From SIG565 sp045651765 (lineage in GTDB: Bacteria > Bacillota > Clostridia > Oscillospirales > Acutalibacteraceae), in assembly GCA_045651765.1 (NCBI GenBank), contig JAZRSY010000024.1, forward strand, positions 136,774 to 200,773: a stretch of 64,000 bases of DNA, given 5' to 3'. Each line of letters starts with the position of its first letter. Within the stretch, counting starts at the first letter, position 1. Below, one piece after another: positions 27,285-34,897 of the stretch. The notes under the pieces are model-generated. The model saw nothing but the letters and a program-made list of their open reading frames with translations. It ran no database searches and was not told where the DNA came from. The position numbers were made by a program, and so were the translations under genes.

Positions 27285-28055
27285 CTACCTTATTAACTCC
27301 CACATAGCAACAGCAGCCGCAACAGACGCATTAAGGGATTCTACCCTGCCTTGCATTGGTATTGTTATTTTTTCACACGCTTCGGCGGTTTCGGGTTTTA
27401 GACCATTTGCCTCGTTACCTATAAGCACCACAGAACCGTCTGAAAAATTAACACTGTTTATTTTTTTGTCGCCTTTAACCACGCAGGCATAAAGGCTTAA
27501 ACCACTATTTTTAAGGTCGGATAAAAAATTGTCAGAAACAATTATTGGCAGACGCAACAAAGCCCCCATAGAAGCCCTTATACATTTGGGCGAATATGGG
27601 TCGCAACTGCCGCCGGATATAATAATACCGCTAATGCCAAGTGCCTCTGCAGTGCGCGAAATTGCACCTAAATTAGCAGGGTCGGCAATGTTTTCAAGTG
27701 CTATATATCTTCCGTTTTTATTAATAGAATATTTATTATTGGGTATTTTAACGGTTGCTAACACACCCTGAGGGGTTTTTGTGTCGGCAATTTTTTCAAA
27801 AATATAGTCGGGTACAATAACCGCTTGTTTAGATTTACCGGAAAAATTTTCAGTTTCTTTTGAAAATTTTTGCATAAAATCTTTGGTAAAAACCAAAGTT
27901 TCAAATAAAATATTATTTTCAAAACAGTCTTGGCAAAGTCTTAAACCTTCAACTAAAAAAAGGCCTGCATTTTGCCTTTCTTTAGAGCTTTGGTTTAGCT
28001 TTGTTAAGGCTTTTATTAGTGGGTTTTCTTTGCTGGTTATTGTTAAATATTTCAT
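27285..28055 (-). CDS. TrmH/SpoU family RNA 2'-O-methyltransferase
   Basis: A 256-residue SPOUT methyltransferase that methylates a ribose 2'-OH in rRNA or tRNA with S-adenosylmethionine. An N-terminal L30e-like substrate-binding domain (about 1-95) is followed by the knot domain. The three SpoU motifs are ENIADPANLGAISRTAEALG near residue 118, VVLIGNEANGL near 208 and the IPMQGRVESLNASVAAAV stretch near 230. The exact target base cannot be told from sequence. It begins the long dprA-to-leuS run. Confidence 0.9.
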   Translation of the reverse strand: MKYLTITSKENPLIKALTKLNQSSKERQNAGLFLVEGLRLCQDCFENNILFETLVFTKDFMQKFSKETENFSGKSKQAVIVPDYIFEKIADTKTPQGVLATVKIPNNKYSINKNGRYIALENIADPANLGAISRTAEALGISGIIISGGSCDPYSPKCIRASMGALLRLPIIVSDNFLSDLKNSGLSLYACVVKGDKKINSVNFSDGSVVLIGNEANGLKPETAEACEKITIPMQGRVESLNASVAAAVAMWELIR

Positions 28056-28082
28056 TATATTTTTATCCTTTTAAAACAAATT

Positions 28083-28103
28083 CGCCCGAGGTAAACTCGG
28101 GCG
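28083..28103 (-). terminator. Terminator of the infC-rpmI-rplT operon
   Basis: CGCCCGAG (28083-28090) and CTCGGGCG (28096-28103) form a GC-rich stem around GTAAA. On the minus strand it is followed by AATTTGTTTTAAAA. It lies 7 nt after the rplT stop. Confidence 0.8.
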
Positions 28104-28109
28104 TAAAAA

Positions 28110-28469
28110 CTATTTTTCTAATGCTTTTTTTGCACTTTTTGCAAGAGTAGCAAAGCCGGCAGCATCGTTAACTGCCAGTTCAGCCAACATTTTGCGGTTA
28201 ATTTGAATTCCTGCTTTTTTAAGACCATTCATAAATGATGAATAGTTCATACCGTTAATTTTAGCTGCAGCCGAAATACGTGTAATCCAAAGACGACGGA
28301 AATCACGCTTTTTAAGCCTTCTGCCAATGTAGGCATAGTTGCCCGATTTCATAACGGCTTCTTTAGCAGTTTTAAAGAGCTTTGATTTAGCTCCGAAATA
28401 GCCCTTTGCGAGCTTTAAAGTTTTATTTCTTCTTTTGCGTGTTGCTAACGCACCTTTAACTCGTGCCAT
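28110..28469 (-). CDS. rplT: 50S ribosomal protein L20
   Basis: A 119-residue L20 with the start [20 protein letters not shown] and the conserved SRKL-type region near [21 protein letters not shown]20 is needed for 50S assembly. In Bacillus it represses its own operon by binding the infC leader, and a matching leader is present at 29262-29390. It is the third gene of infC-rpmI-rplT. Confidence 0.98.
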   Translation of the reverse strand: MARVKGALATRKRRNKTLKLAKGYFGAKSKLFKTAKEAVMKSGNYAYIGRRLKKRDFRRLWITRISAAAKINGMNYSSFMNGLKKAGIQINRKMLAELAVNDAAGFATLAKSAKKALEK

Positions 28470-28492
28470 TGTATCTAACCTCTTTTCTTGCC

Positions 28493-28690
28493 TTATTTAT
28501 AAGGAATCATTTTTTTAACCTTTGCAACGTTTGTTACATCGGCTACTACTACTTTGCGAAGATTTCTCTTGCGTTTTGTGGTTTTCTTGTTAAGAATGTG
28601 TGATTTGAATGCGTGGCCGCGTTTTACTAAACCGGTTTTGGTAAGTTTAAAACGCTTTTTTGCACCGCTGTGTGTTTTAATCTTAGGCAT
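28493..28690 (-). CDS. rpmI: 50S ribosomal protein L35
   Basis: A 65-residue, very basic protein with the start [20 protein letters not shown] and the [12 protein letters not shown] block typical of L35. It lies between infC and rplT, as in nearly all bacteria. Confidence 0.98.
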   Translation of the reverse strand: MPKIKTHSGAKKRFKLTKTGLVKRGHAFKSHILNKKTTKRKRNLRKVVVADVTNVAKVKKMIPYK

Positions 28691-28716
28691 TATAATTCCT
28701 CCTTAAATTTTATGAA

Positions 28717-29235
28717 TTATTTTACAGGTTTTGGTGCTAAGAACATAAGCATGTTACGTCCTTCCATTTTAGCAGGCTTTTCAACATTTGAAACCTCGCT
28801 GCAATATTGAGCAAAACGTTCCATAATTTCTATGCCAATTTCGGGGTGGCCAAACTCACGACCGCGGAAACGGATAGAAACCTTTACCTTGTCGCCATCT
28901 TTCAAAAAGCGAATGGCGTGGTTGCCCTTGGTTTCAAAATCGTGTTTATCAATGCTAAGGCCTAAGCGGACCTCTTTAACATCTACAACCTTTTGATTCT
29001 TTCTTGCCTCTTTTTCACGTTTGGCTTGCTCAAAACGGTATTTACCAAAATCCATTATTTTGCAAACCGGTGGGTTAGAGTTTGGCGAAAGATTAACAAG
29101 GTCTAGGTCTTTTTTTATTGCTGCCGAAAGGGCATCTTTAATAGGCATAATGCCTAACTGAGTGCCATCGGTATCAATAACGCGAACCTCTTTAAACTTA
29201 ATGTTTTCATTGATTAAAATTTCTTTGCTGCTAAT
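28717..29235 (-). CDS. infC: Translation initiation factor IF-3 (ATT start)
   Basis: A 172-residue IF-3, which keeps ribosomal subunits apart and checks start-codon pairing. Motifs are INENIKFKEVRVIDTDG at the N-terminus, LVNLSPNSNPPVCKIMDFGKYRFE, and VKVSIRFRGRE in the C-terminal domain. No ATG, GTG or TTG lies at a sensible place. An ATT at 29233-29235 has a perfect GGAGGTG 7 nt upstream, and translation from it gives the family N-terminus. An AUU-type start is the known self-regulation device of infC, because IF-3 itself rejects such codons. The L20-type leader precedes it. Confidence 0.94.
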   Translation of the reverse strand: MSSKEILINENIKFKEVRVIDTDGTQLGIMPIKDALSAAIKKDLDLVNLSPNSNPPVCKIMDFGKYRFEQAKREKEARKNQKVVDVKEVRLGLSIDKHDFETKGNHAIRFLKDGDKVKVSIRFRGREFGHPEIGIEIMERFAQYCSEVSNVEKPAKMEGRNMLMFLAPKPVK

Positions 29236-29261
29236 GTTAAAGCACCTCCAACAAATAAACA

Positions 29262-29390
29262 ATTCAAAAAGCACGGGTACAATAATGTCACCCGTGCTTA
29301 ATAAGCATAATAAGGCCAAAGCCTTTTACTTATTAACCCTTTAGGACGAAACCCGTGGGTGAGAACGACATTACTGTTCTGCTTTATTGT
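29262..29390 (-). promoter_or_regulatory. L20-leader-like attenuator upstream of infC
   Basis: About 150 nt of untranslated RNA separate the promoter (29397-29425) from infC. Read on the minus strand, it contains a GGGTTAATAAG segment and a small AAGGC/GCCTT hairpin. It ends in a terminator-like hairpin whose arms AAGCACGGG (29269-29277) and CCCGTGCTT (29291-29299) pair, followed by a T-rich tail, before the infC ribosome binding site. This matches the layout of the Firmicute L20 leader, where L20 binding favours termination. Assignment to that RNA family is by position and layout; a covariance-model search was not possible. Confidence 0.75.
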
Positions 29391-29396
29391 GCATTT

Positions 29397-29425
29397 ATTT
29401 TAACACCTAAAGTAAAATTTGTCAA
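29397..29425 (-). promoter_or_regulatory. Sigma-A promoter of infC-rpmI-rplT
   Basis: On the minus strand, TTGACA (29420-29425) and TAAAAT (29397-29402) are 17 bp apart, just upstream of the leader. Confidence 0.82.
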
Positions 29426-29473
29426 CACTCAATTTAAATTTTTTGTTTTTTAGGCGTTATAAATATATTTTTA

Positions 29474-29502
29474 TTGCAGTAATCAGTAAAATATGTTATT
29501 AT
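29474..29502 (+). promoter_or_regulatory. Sigma-A promoter of murI
   Basis: TTGCAG (29474-29479) and TATTAT (29497-29502) are 17 bp apart. The -10 box ends 34 bp before the TTG start of murI. Confidence 0.6.
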
Positions 29503-29536
29503 AAATTGAATTAATATGTGCTTAGGAGAGATTTTG

Positions 29537-30349
29537 TTGGATAATAAGCCTATTGGTATATTTGATTCAGGTCTTGGCGGCCTAACCGTTATGAAAGAGG
29601 TAATTTCACAGCTACCAAACGAAAACATTGTTTACTTTGGTGACACCGCCCGTGTGCCTTATGGTACACGCAGCCACGAAACCATTAAAAAATATGCCTT
29701 GCAAGATGCTGACTTTTTATTAAAAAATGATGTTAAAGCAATTGTAGCCGCATGCGGCACGGTTAGCTCTGTGGCATCAGGCGAGTTTAAAGATTATAAA
29801 GTGCCTTATTTTGAAATGATTACACCGGCTGCTATTGCCGCCGTTAAGGCTACCAAAATTAACAAAATTGGTGTTATCGGCACCCCTGCCACCATTAAAA
29901 GCGGCGAACATAAACGCCGTATTTTAGAACTTTTGCCCGCTGCCGAAATTTATGCCCAGGCCTGCCCTTTATTTGTGCCGTTGGTTGAAGAAGGCATTAC
30001 CGACAGTAATAATTTTGTTTTAAACGAAATTGCAAAAAAATATTTATTACCACTTAAAGAACAAAATATTGACACACTTATTTTAGGCTGCACCCACTAC
30101 CCTATTTTAAGTGATGTTATTAGCAAAATAATGGGTAATGAAATAACCCTAATTAACCCCGGTGAAGAACTTGCACTCTCCCTTAAAAATTATTTAACCA
30201 CTAATAATTTATGTGCCGAGAACAATATTCCAAAACACAACTTTTTTGTTAGCGATATGACGATATCGTTCCAAAAGACTGCAAGATTTTTATTGGATGA
30301 AAACATAAACGAACTTAACGCAAAGCAGGTGGACATTAATAAAATATGA
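29537..30349 (+). CDS. murI: Glutamate racemase
   Basis: A 270-residue racemase that makes D-glutamate for peptidoglycan. It shows IGIFDSGLGGLTV at residue 6, YFGDTARVPYGTR near 33, the first catalytic Cys in AACGTVSS (Cys73), and the second in LGCTHYPIL near 185. Most MurI proteins have ACNT(A/S) at the first site, so the Asn-to-Gly change is notable. The start is taken as TTG 29537, 8 nt after AGGAG. The ATG at 29516 lies upstream of that ribosome binding site and would add seven non-family residues. It overlaps the next gene by 4 nt (ATGA). Confidence 0.92.
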   Translation: MDNKPIGIFDSGLGGLTVMKEVISQLPNENIVYFGDTARVPYGTRSHETIKKYALQDADFLLKNDVKAIVAACGTVSSVASGEFKDYKVPYFEMITPAAIAAVKATKINKIGVIGTPATIKSGEHKRRILELLPAAEIYAQACPLFVPLVEEGITDSNNFVLNEIAKKYLLPLKEQNIDTLILGCTHYPILSDVISKIMGNEITLINPGEELALSLKNYLTTNNLCAENNIPKHNFFVSDMTISFQKTARFLLDENINELNAKQVDINKI

Positions 30350-30765
30350 AAGATGTAATTATTGATATTGTTGGTGCACAAGGGTTTGGTGACCAAAACG
30401 ATGTTATTGAGCTTTCTACCATTGGTAAAATGCAACAACGCGAAGGCAAGTTTTTACTAACATATGAAGAAAATGAAACCCTTAAACCAAACACCATTAA
30501 AACAACCCTTAAGGCTGATGGTAACAACCGAGTTACCATGATACGCTCGGGTGCTATTAACAGCAAACTTGTTATAGAAAAAGGCAAACGAAATACCTGC
30601 TTTTACTCTATTCCCCAAGGCGAACTAATGTTAGGTATTTTCGGCGAAGAAATAGATAATACACTAAATAATAACGGCGGCAAGGTTAAAATGAGTTACA
30701 CAATAGATATTGATAACAATTTACTTAGCAAAAACACCGTTGAAATATCTGTAAAAGAGGTATAA
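30346..30765 (+). CDS. DUF1934 (YwiB-like) beta-barrel protein
   Basis: A 139-residue protein with alternating beta-strand patterns and the DUF1934 features: ELSTIGKMQQREGKFLLTYEE in the first third, VTMIRSGAINSKLVIEKG in the middle, and SYTIDIDNNLLSKN near the end. The family has a calycin-like barrel and no known function. In Firmicutes it is often found directly upstream of argS, as here (3 nt gap). It is translationally coupled to murI. Confidence 0.88.
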   Translation: MKDVIIDIVGAQGFGDQNDVIELSTIGKMQQREGKFLLTYEENETLKPNTIKTTLKADGNNRVTMIRSGAINSKLVIEKGKRNTCFYSIPQGELMLGIFGEEIDNTLNNNGGKVKMSYTIDIDNNLLSKNTVEISVKEV

Positions 30766-30768
30766 ATA

Positions 30769-32454
30769 ATGTCAGAGATAGTAAACATAGCAAAAGAAGA
30801 AATTAAAAGCACCATTATTAATGCGGCTAAAAAAGCAATGGCTAATGGTGTTTTAAATGACTGCGAATTAACCGATTTTAACATTGAAAAGCCGGCCAAC
30901 CGTGAACATGGTAACTATGCCGTTAATGCCGCACTTGCATGGTCTAAATTATTTAGAAATGCACCCCGCAAAATTGCCGAGATTTTAATGGACAACGCCG
31001 ATTTTAACGGTACATATATTGAAAAATACGAAATTGCCGGCCCCGGTTTTATAAACTTCTTTTTATCAAACAAATTTTATGCCGATATTGTTAACAATGT
31101 TAGCACTTTGGGCGAAAACTACGGCAATAGTAATTATGGTGGTGGCAAAAAGGTTTTGGTTGAGTTTGTTTCGGCCAATCCAACAGGCCCCATGCACATT
31201 GGCAACGCCCGCGGTGGTGCTTTGGGCGACTGTTTAGCCGCAGTAATGCAAAAAGCCGGTTATAATGTTGAGCGTGAGTTTTACATTAACGACGCCGGCA
31301 ACCAAATTAATAAATTTGGACTTTCGTTAGACCTTCGCTACCAACAAATTTATAAAGACGGTATCGAAATGCCCGAAGATTCTTACCACGGCGCCGATAT
31401 TATTGCCCACGCAAACGAATTTGCAAAGATTAACGGCGACAAATATATTAACGCACCCGAAGCAGAACGCAGGCAGGCTCTTGTTGATTTTGCACTGCCC
31501 AAAAACATACAAGGCTTGCACGATGACCTTTTAAAATACCGCATTAAATACGATAATTGGTTTAGAGAAAGCACCCTTCACAAAAGCGGTGAAACTCAAA
31601 AAATTATTGAACTTTTAAAACAAAGCGGCCACACTTACGAAAAAGAAGATGCCCTTTGGTTTAAAGGAAGCGATTATTTTTCAGATGATTTTGTGTTGGT
31701 TCGTTCTAACGGTGTGCCAACCTATATAGTACCCGATATTGCTTACCACTATAATAAACTTGTAACCCGTGGTTTTGATAAGGCTATTGATATTTTAGGT
31801 GCCGACCACCACGGCTATGTTCCAAGGCTTAAAAGTGCGCTTGTGAGTTTAGGTGTAGATGCCACCCGTTTAGATGTTGTGCTTATGCAAATGGTGCGAT
31901 TAGTACGAGATGGCGAGGTTATTAAGGCCTCTAAACGCTCGGGTAAATCAATTACTCTTGTTACCTTGTTAGATGAGGTTCCAATTGACGCCGCAAGGTT
32001 CTTTTTCAACCTTAGAGAAGCCAACAGCCACTTCGATTTCGACCTTGATTTAGCCGTTGAAGAATCCAACCAAAACCCTGTTTATTATGTTCAATACGCC
32101 TATGCCAGAATTTGCAGCATTATGCGCAATTTACAGGCCGACGGCGTAGCCTTTAAAGAACCAACAAATGCCGAATTGGAATTACTTACCACCCCCGAAG
32201 AACGCGAGCTTATTTTACATTTATCGGCCCTTACTGAAGAGGTTGTTGCCGCTGCTAAAGCATATGACCCTGCCAAAATGACACACTATGTAACCGAACT
32301 TGCAACAAAGTTCCACAAGTTTTATAACGCTTGCCGTGTTCGCGGCATTGAAGAACCGCTTATGATGGCCCGCATTAAACTTTGCAACTGCACCGGCATT
32401 GTTATTAAAAATGTGCTTAATTTAATGAAAATTGAAGCACCCGAAAGTATGTAA
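30769..32454 (+). CDS. argS: Arginyl-tRNA synthetase
   Basis: A 561-residue class I synthetase. It has the N-terminal Add1 domain (about 1-110), the HIGH-type motif in SANPTGPMHIGNARGGALGD near 128, and a C-terminal anticodon-binding DALR domain (about 440-561, with PVYYVQYAYARICSI). A canonical KMSKS is replaced by a KRSGKS-like segment (VIKASKRSGKSITL), which is common in bacterial ArgS. It has a GAGG ribosome binding site and a strong terminator after its stop. It is the last gene of murI-DUF1934-argS. Confidence 0.97.
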   Translation: MSEIVNIAKEEIKSTIINAAKKAMANGVLNDCELTDFNIEKPANREHGNYAVNAALAWSKLFRNAPRKIAEILMDNADFNGTYIEKYEIAGPGFINFFLSNKFYADIVNNVSTLGENYGNSNYGGGKKVLVEFVSANPTGPMHIGNARGGALGDCLAAVMQKAGYNVEREFYINDAGNQINKFGLSLDLRYQQIYKDGIEMPEDSYHGADIIAHANEFAKINGDKYINAPEAERRQALVDFALPKNIQGLHDDLLKYRIKYDNWFRESTLHKSGETQKIIELLKQSGHTYEKEDALWFKGSDYFSDDFVLVRSNGVPTYIVPDIAYHYNKLVTRGFDKAIDILGADHHGYVPRLKSALVSLGVDATRLDVVLMQMVRLVRDGEVIKASKRSGKSITLVTLLDEVPIDAARFFFNLREANSHFDFDLDLAVEESNQNPVYYVQYAYARICSIMRNLQADGVAFKEPTNAELELLTTPEERELILHLSALTEEVVAAAKAYDPAKMTHYVTELATKFHKFYNACRVRGIEEPLMMARIKLCNCTGIVIKNVLNLMKIEAPESM

Positions 32455-32470
32455 AAATTAGATATAATAA

Positions 32471-32500
32471 AAACCTCGCAACAAAAATGTTGCGAGGTTT
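32471..32500 (+). terminator. Terminator of argS
   Basis: AAACCTCGCAACA and TGTTGCGAGGTTT pair over 13 bp with loop AAAA, followed by a T run. The same stem core occurs again at 33121-33152. Confidence 0.9.
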
Positions 32501-32506
32501 TTTTAA

Positions 32507-32535
32507 TTGACTTATAATTTAAATTATGTTAAAAT
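32507..32535 (+). promoter_or_regulatory. Sigma-A promoter of the lipoprotein gene
   Basis: TTGACT (32507-32512) and TAAAAT (32530-32535) are 17 bp apart, right after the argS terminator. The leader to the ATG at 32622 is about 80 nt. Confidence 0.75.
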
Positions 32536-32621
32536 ATTATTAGAATAGTAAACTTAATTGTTTGGAGGTGTAACCGGTGTTTTTTAACTCATAAATAACC
32601 TTAATTCAAGGAGGAAAACTT

Positions 32622-33101
32622 ATGAAAAACCTTAAAAAACTAATTTGTGCAAGTTTATCTTTGCTTTTACTTTTTGCTTTTTGTGGTTGTGCAAACAAAA
32701 ACGAAAGTTTATTGCACGAAAAAACCGGCCCCCTGCCTTTTACAGTAACTCCGGCAGAAACTACCGGTATGTTTTTAATTAATGATTTAATATTACCCGA
32801 TAAAATTGTGCTTTTTGAAGATGGTATTGAAAAACAAGTTTTTAATGATAACACAGATGTTGCGTTTTTAAATATTCATAACCAAAACATTGCACGTTAC
32901 AGTGGCAAAGAGTTAGGTTCACTTAAACTTGCTTATAAAGCACAGCTTAAAAACAATAATAAATATTTAATTTATGTTTATAACAATTATGCCACTGTTT
33001 ACTTTAGTTTAACGAGCCAAGACGATAATTTTATTGCTTGCTCGGGTGAATCTTACGGTGTTTTTGAAAAAGCTGACAGTGTTTTAAATACATTAAGTTA
33101 A
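32622..33101 (+). CDS. Predicted lipoprotein, function unknown
   Basis: A 159-residue protein with a typical lipoprotein signal: basic start MKNLKK, a hydrophobic stretch to residue 22, and lipobox FCGC with the lipidated Cys at about 24. The mature part has alternating hydrophobic patterns suggestive of beta structure (for example NNYATVYFSLTSQDDNF) and no catalytic motif I recognise. It has its own promoter, an AAGGAGG ribosome binding site and a terminator, so it is a free-standing gene. It probably acts on the outer face of the membrane. Confidence 0.75.
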   Translation: MKNLKKLICASLSLLLLFAFCGCANKNESLLHEKTGPLPFTVTPAETTGMFLINDLILPDKIVLFEDGIEKQVFNDNTDVAFLNIHNQNIARYSGKELGSLKLAYKAQLKNNNKYLIYVYNNYATVYFSLTSQDDNFIACSGESYGVFEKADSVLNTLS

Positions 33102-33120
33102 ATTAAATTAATTAAAAAGA

Positions 33121-33152
33121 AAAACCTCGCAACCAAAAGGTTGCGAGGTTTT
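33121..33152. terminator. Bidirectional terminator between the lipoprotein gene and gap
   Basis: AAAACCTCGCAACC and GGTTGCGAGGTTTT form a perfect 14-bp stem with loop AAAA. It lies between convergent genes. Its core CCTCGCAAC is identical to the argS terminator 650 bp upstream. Confidence 0.88.
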
Positions 33153-33164
33153 GTTATGCTTTAA

Positions 33165-34196
33165 TTAGATTTCTGCAAAGTATTTAATGGTACGAACCAT
33201 TTGGCTGGTGTAAGAATTTTCGTTATCGTACCAAGAAACAACCTGAACTTCGTAAAGGTCATCAGAAATTTTGCAAACCATTGTTTGAGTTGCATCGAAG
33301 AGTGAACCGTAACGCATACCGATAACATCGGAAGAAACGATTTGGTCTTCGTTGTAACCAAAGGAAGCAGAAGCAGCAGCCTTCATAGCAGCGTTGATGC
33401 CTTCTTTAGTAACATCGGTGCCTTTAACAACAGCAGTAAGAATGGTGGTGGAACCTGTTGGAACAGGAACACGTTGAGCCGAACCAATAAGTTTGCCGTT
33501 GAGTTCAGGAATAACAAGGCCGATAGCCTTAGCAGCACCTGTAGAGTTAGGAACGATGTTAGCAGCGCCAGCACGTGCACGACGAAGGTCGCCCTTGCGG
33601 TGAGGACCATCAAGAATCATTTGGTCGCCGGTGTAAGCGTGGATTGTGCTCATGATACCGCTTTGGATTGGAGCATAATCGTTAAGAACTTTAGCCATTG
33701 GAGCTAAGCAGTTGGTTGTGCAAGAAGCAGCAGAAATAATTGTGTCGTCTGCGGTTAATGTGTTTTCGTTAACGCTGAAAACAATTGTAGGAAGGTCGTT
33801 ACCTGCAGGAGCAGAAATTACAACCTTTTTAGCGCCGGCATCAATATGAGCCTGGCTTTTTTCTTTAGAGCAGTAGAAACCTGTGCACTCTAAAACAACA
33901 TCTACACCGATTTCACCCCAAGGTAAATCTTTAGCATCTTTTTCTGCATAGATTTTAAGGGTTTTGCCGTCAACAGTGATAGTACCAGCTTCATCATCAG
34001 CCGAAACGGTGTGAAGATTTTCGCCTATAGTACCACAGTAACCGCCCTGTGCTGTATCATACTTTAAAAGATTAGCAAGCATAGAGGGTTTTGTAAGGTC
34101 GTTAATAGCTACAACATCGTAGCCTTCTGCACCAAACATTTGACGGAATGCGAGACGACCAATACGGCCGAATCCGTTAATAGCAACTTTAACCAT
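33165..34196 (-). CDS. gap: Glyceraldehyde-3-phosphate dehydrogenase
   Basis: A 343-residue glycolytic GAPDH. The NAD-binding motif is [14 protein letters not shown] at residue 5, with AINDL near 31; the Asp there fits NAD preference. The catalytic Cys is in [12 protein letters not shown] near residue 153. The C-terminal [12 protein letters not shown] motif is intact. Codon use looks optimised compared with the neighbours, as expected for a highly expressed gene. It is monocistronic, with its own promoter and an AGGAGG ribosome binding site. Confidence 0.97.
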   Translation of the reverse strand: MVKVAINGFGRIGRLAFRQMFGAEGYDVVAINDLTKPSMLANLLKYDTAQGGYCGTIGENLHTVSADDEAGTITVDGKTLKIYAEKDAKDLPWGEIGVDVVLECTGFYCSKEKSQAHIDAGAKKVVISAPAGNDLPTIVFSVNENTLTADDTIISAASCTTNCLAPMAKVLNDYAPIQSGIMSTIHAYTGDQMILDGPHRKGDLRRARAGAANIVPNSTGAAKAIGLVIPELNGKLIGSAQRVPVPTGSTTILTAVVKGTDVTKEGINAAMKAAASASFGYNEDQIVSSDVIGMRYGSLFDATQTMVCKISDDLYEVQVVSWYDNENSYTSQMVRTIKYFAEI

Positions 34197-34229
34197 TGGA
34201 AAATACCTCCTAAAAATATTCTAATAAGT

Positions 34230-34258
34230 ATTTTACCCTAAAACAAAAAATTTTTCAA
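34230..34258 (-). promoter_or_regulatory. Sigma-A promoter of gap
   Basis: On the minus strand, TTGAAA (34253-34258) and TAAAAT (34230-34235) are 17 bp apart, about 35 bp before the gap ATG. Confidence 0.72.
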
Positions 34259-34333
34259 GATGTTTTGTTATATTTTTAACATTTTTTTAATAAAATTTAA
34301 TTTTTTATAATATCCGCATATAATAACAACATT

Positions 34334-34897
34334 ATGAATAAAAAAATTATTAATTATTACCCAAAAAATTCCTTAAAAACAATAATTTCACTTAGGAATT
34401 TTATAATGAAACAGCATCTTATTGGTAAAAACACAGAAATTTACAATAATATTTTAAAAAAAATATATTTATTAGAGGGTCTAATTTTTAAAAATGATTT
34501 TAACTGTAATATCAATTTAGGTTTATTAAGCAATATTTTATGCAAAACCGCACATTTAAAAAATAATGAATTTTGTTATGAAATAATTTGTAATAAATCC
34601 TGCCACTGCGTTAATTTAAAACTATACGAAATTTTGCTTTGCAAAATAATTAAAAACAGCAAAAATGTATTTATAAAAATTAATCAAAACAGTTTTATTT
34701 TAAAAACAAAATCGTTTATACCCGACAATACATTAAAAATTATTTTTAAAGAACTTGGCGTTTTGTATATAAATAATTTAAGGGGCAATTATATTGAAAT
34801 AATTGCCCCATTAACACCTGCGAATAAGACTAATTACTGTTTAAAAAACGAGCTTTATTATTTAAACAATATTTTTTCGCCCTTTAATATTTGCTGA
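34334..34897 (+). CDS. Unassigned protein, possible degenerate histidine-kinase-like fold
   Basis: A 187-residue, Asn/Lys/Ile-rich protein that I cannot assign. The first 55 residues look helical and contain HLIGKN. The centre, LKLYEILLCKIIKNSKNVFIK, has the spacing of the N-box region of a GHKL ATPase but lacks the Asn and the glycine-rich lid. The end (FKELGVLYINNLRGNYIEIIAP) resembles the last strands of such a domain. That layout, a helical hairpin plus a dead ATPase domain, recalls Spo0B-like phosphotransferases; this is speculation. A TATAAT at 34306-34311 lies only about 20 bp before the ATG and there is no ribosome binding site, so the mRNA may be almost leaderless. Its end overlaps the next minus-strand gene by 14 nt. 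Confidence 0.6.
   Translation: MNKKIINYYPKNSLKTIISLRNFIMKQHLIGKNTEIYNNILKKIYLLEGLIFKNDFNCNINLGLLSNILCKTAHLKNNEFCYEIICNKSCHCVNLKLYEILLCKIIKNSKNVFIKINQNSFILKTKSFIPDNTLKIIFKELGVLYINNLRGNYIEIIAPLTPANKTNYCLKNELYYLNNIFSPFNIC

Noticed and set aside
32577..32594. Possible 5-codon leader peptide (GTG TTT TTT AAC TCA TAA) behind a GGAGGTG in the lipoprotein leader
   Set aside because: Too short to support from one sequence and without codons that suggest attenuation; the match to a ribosome binding site may be chance.
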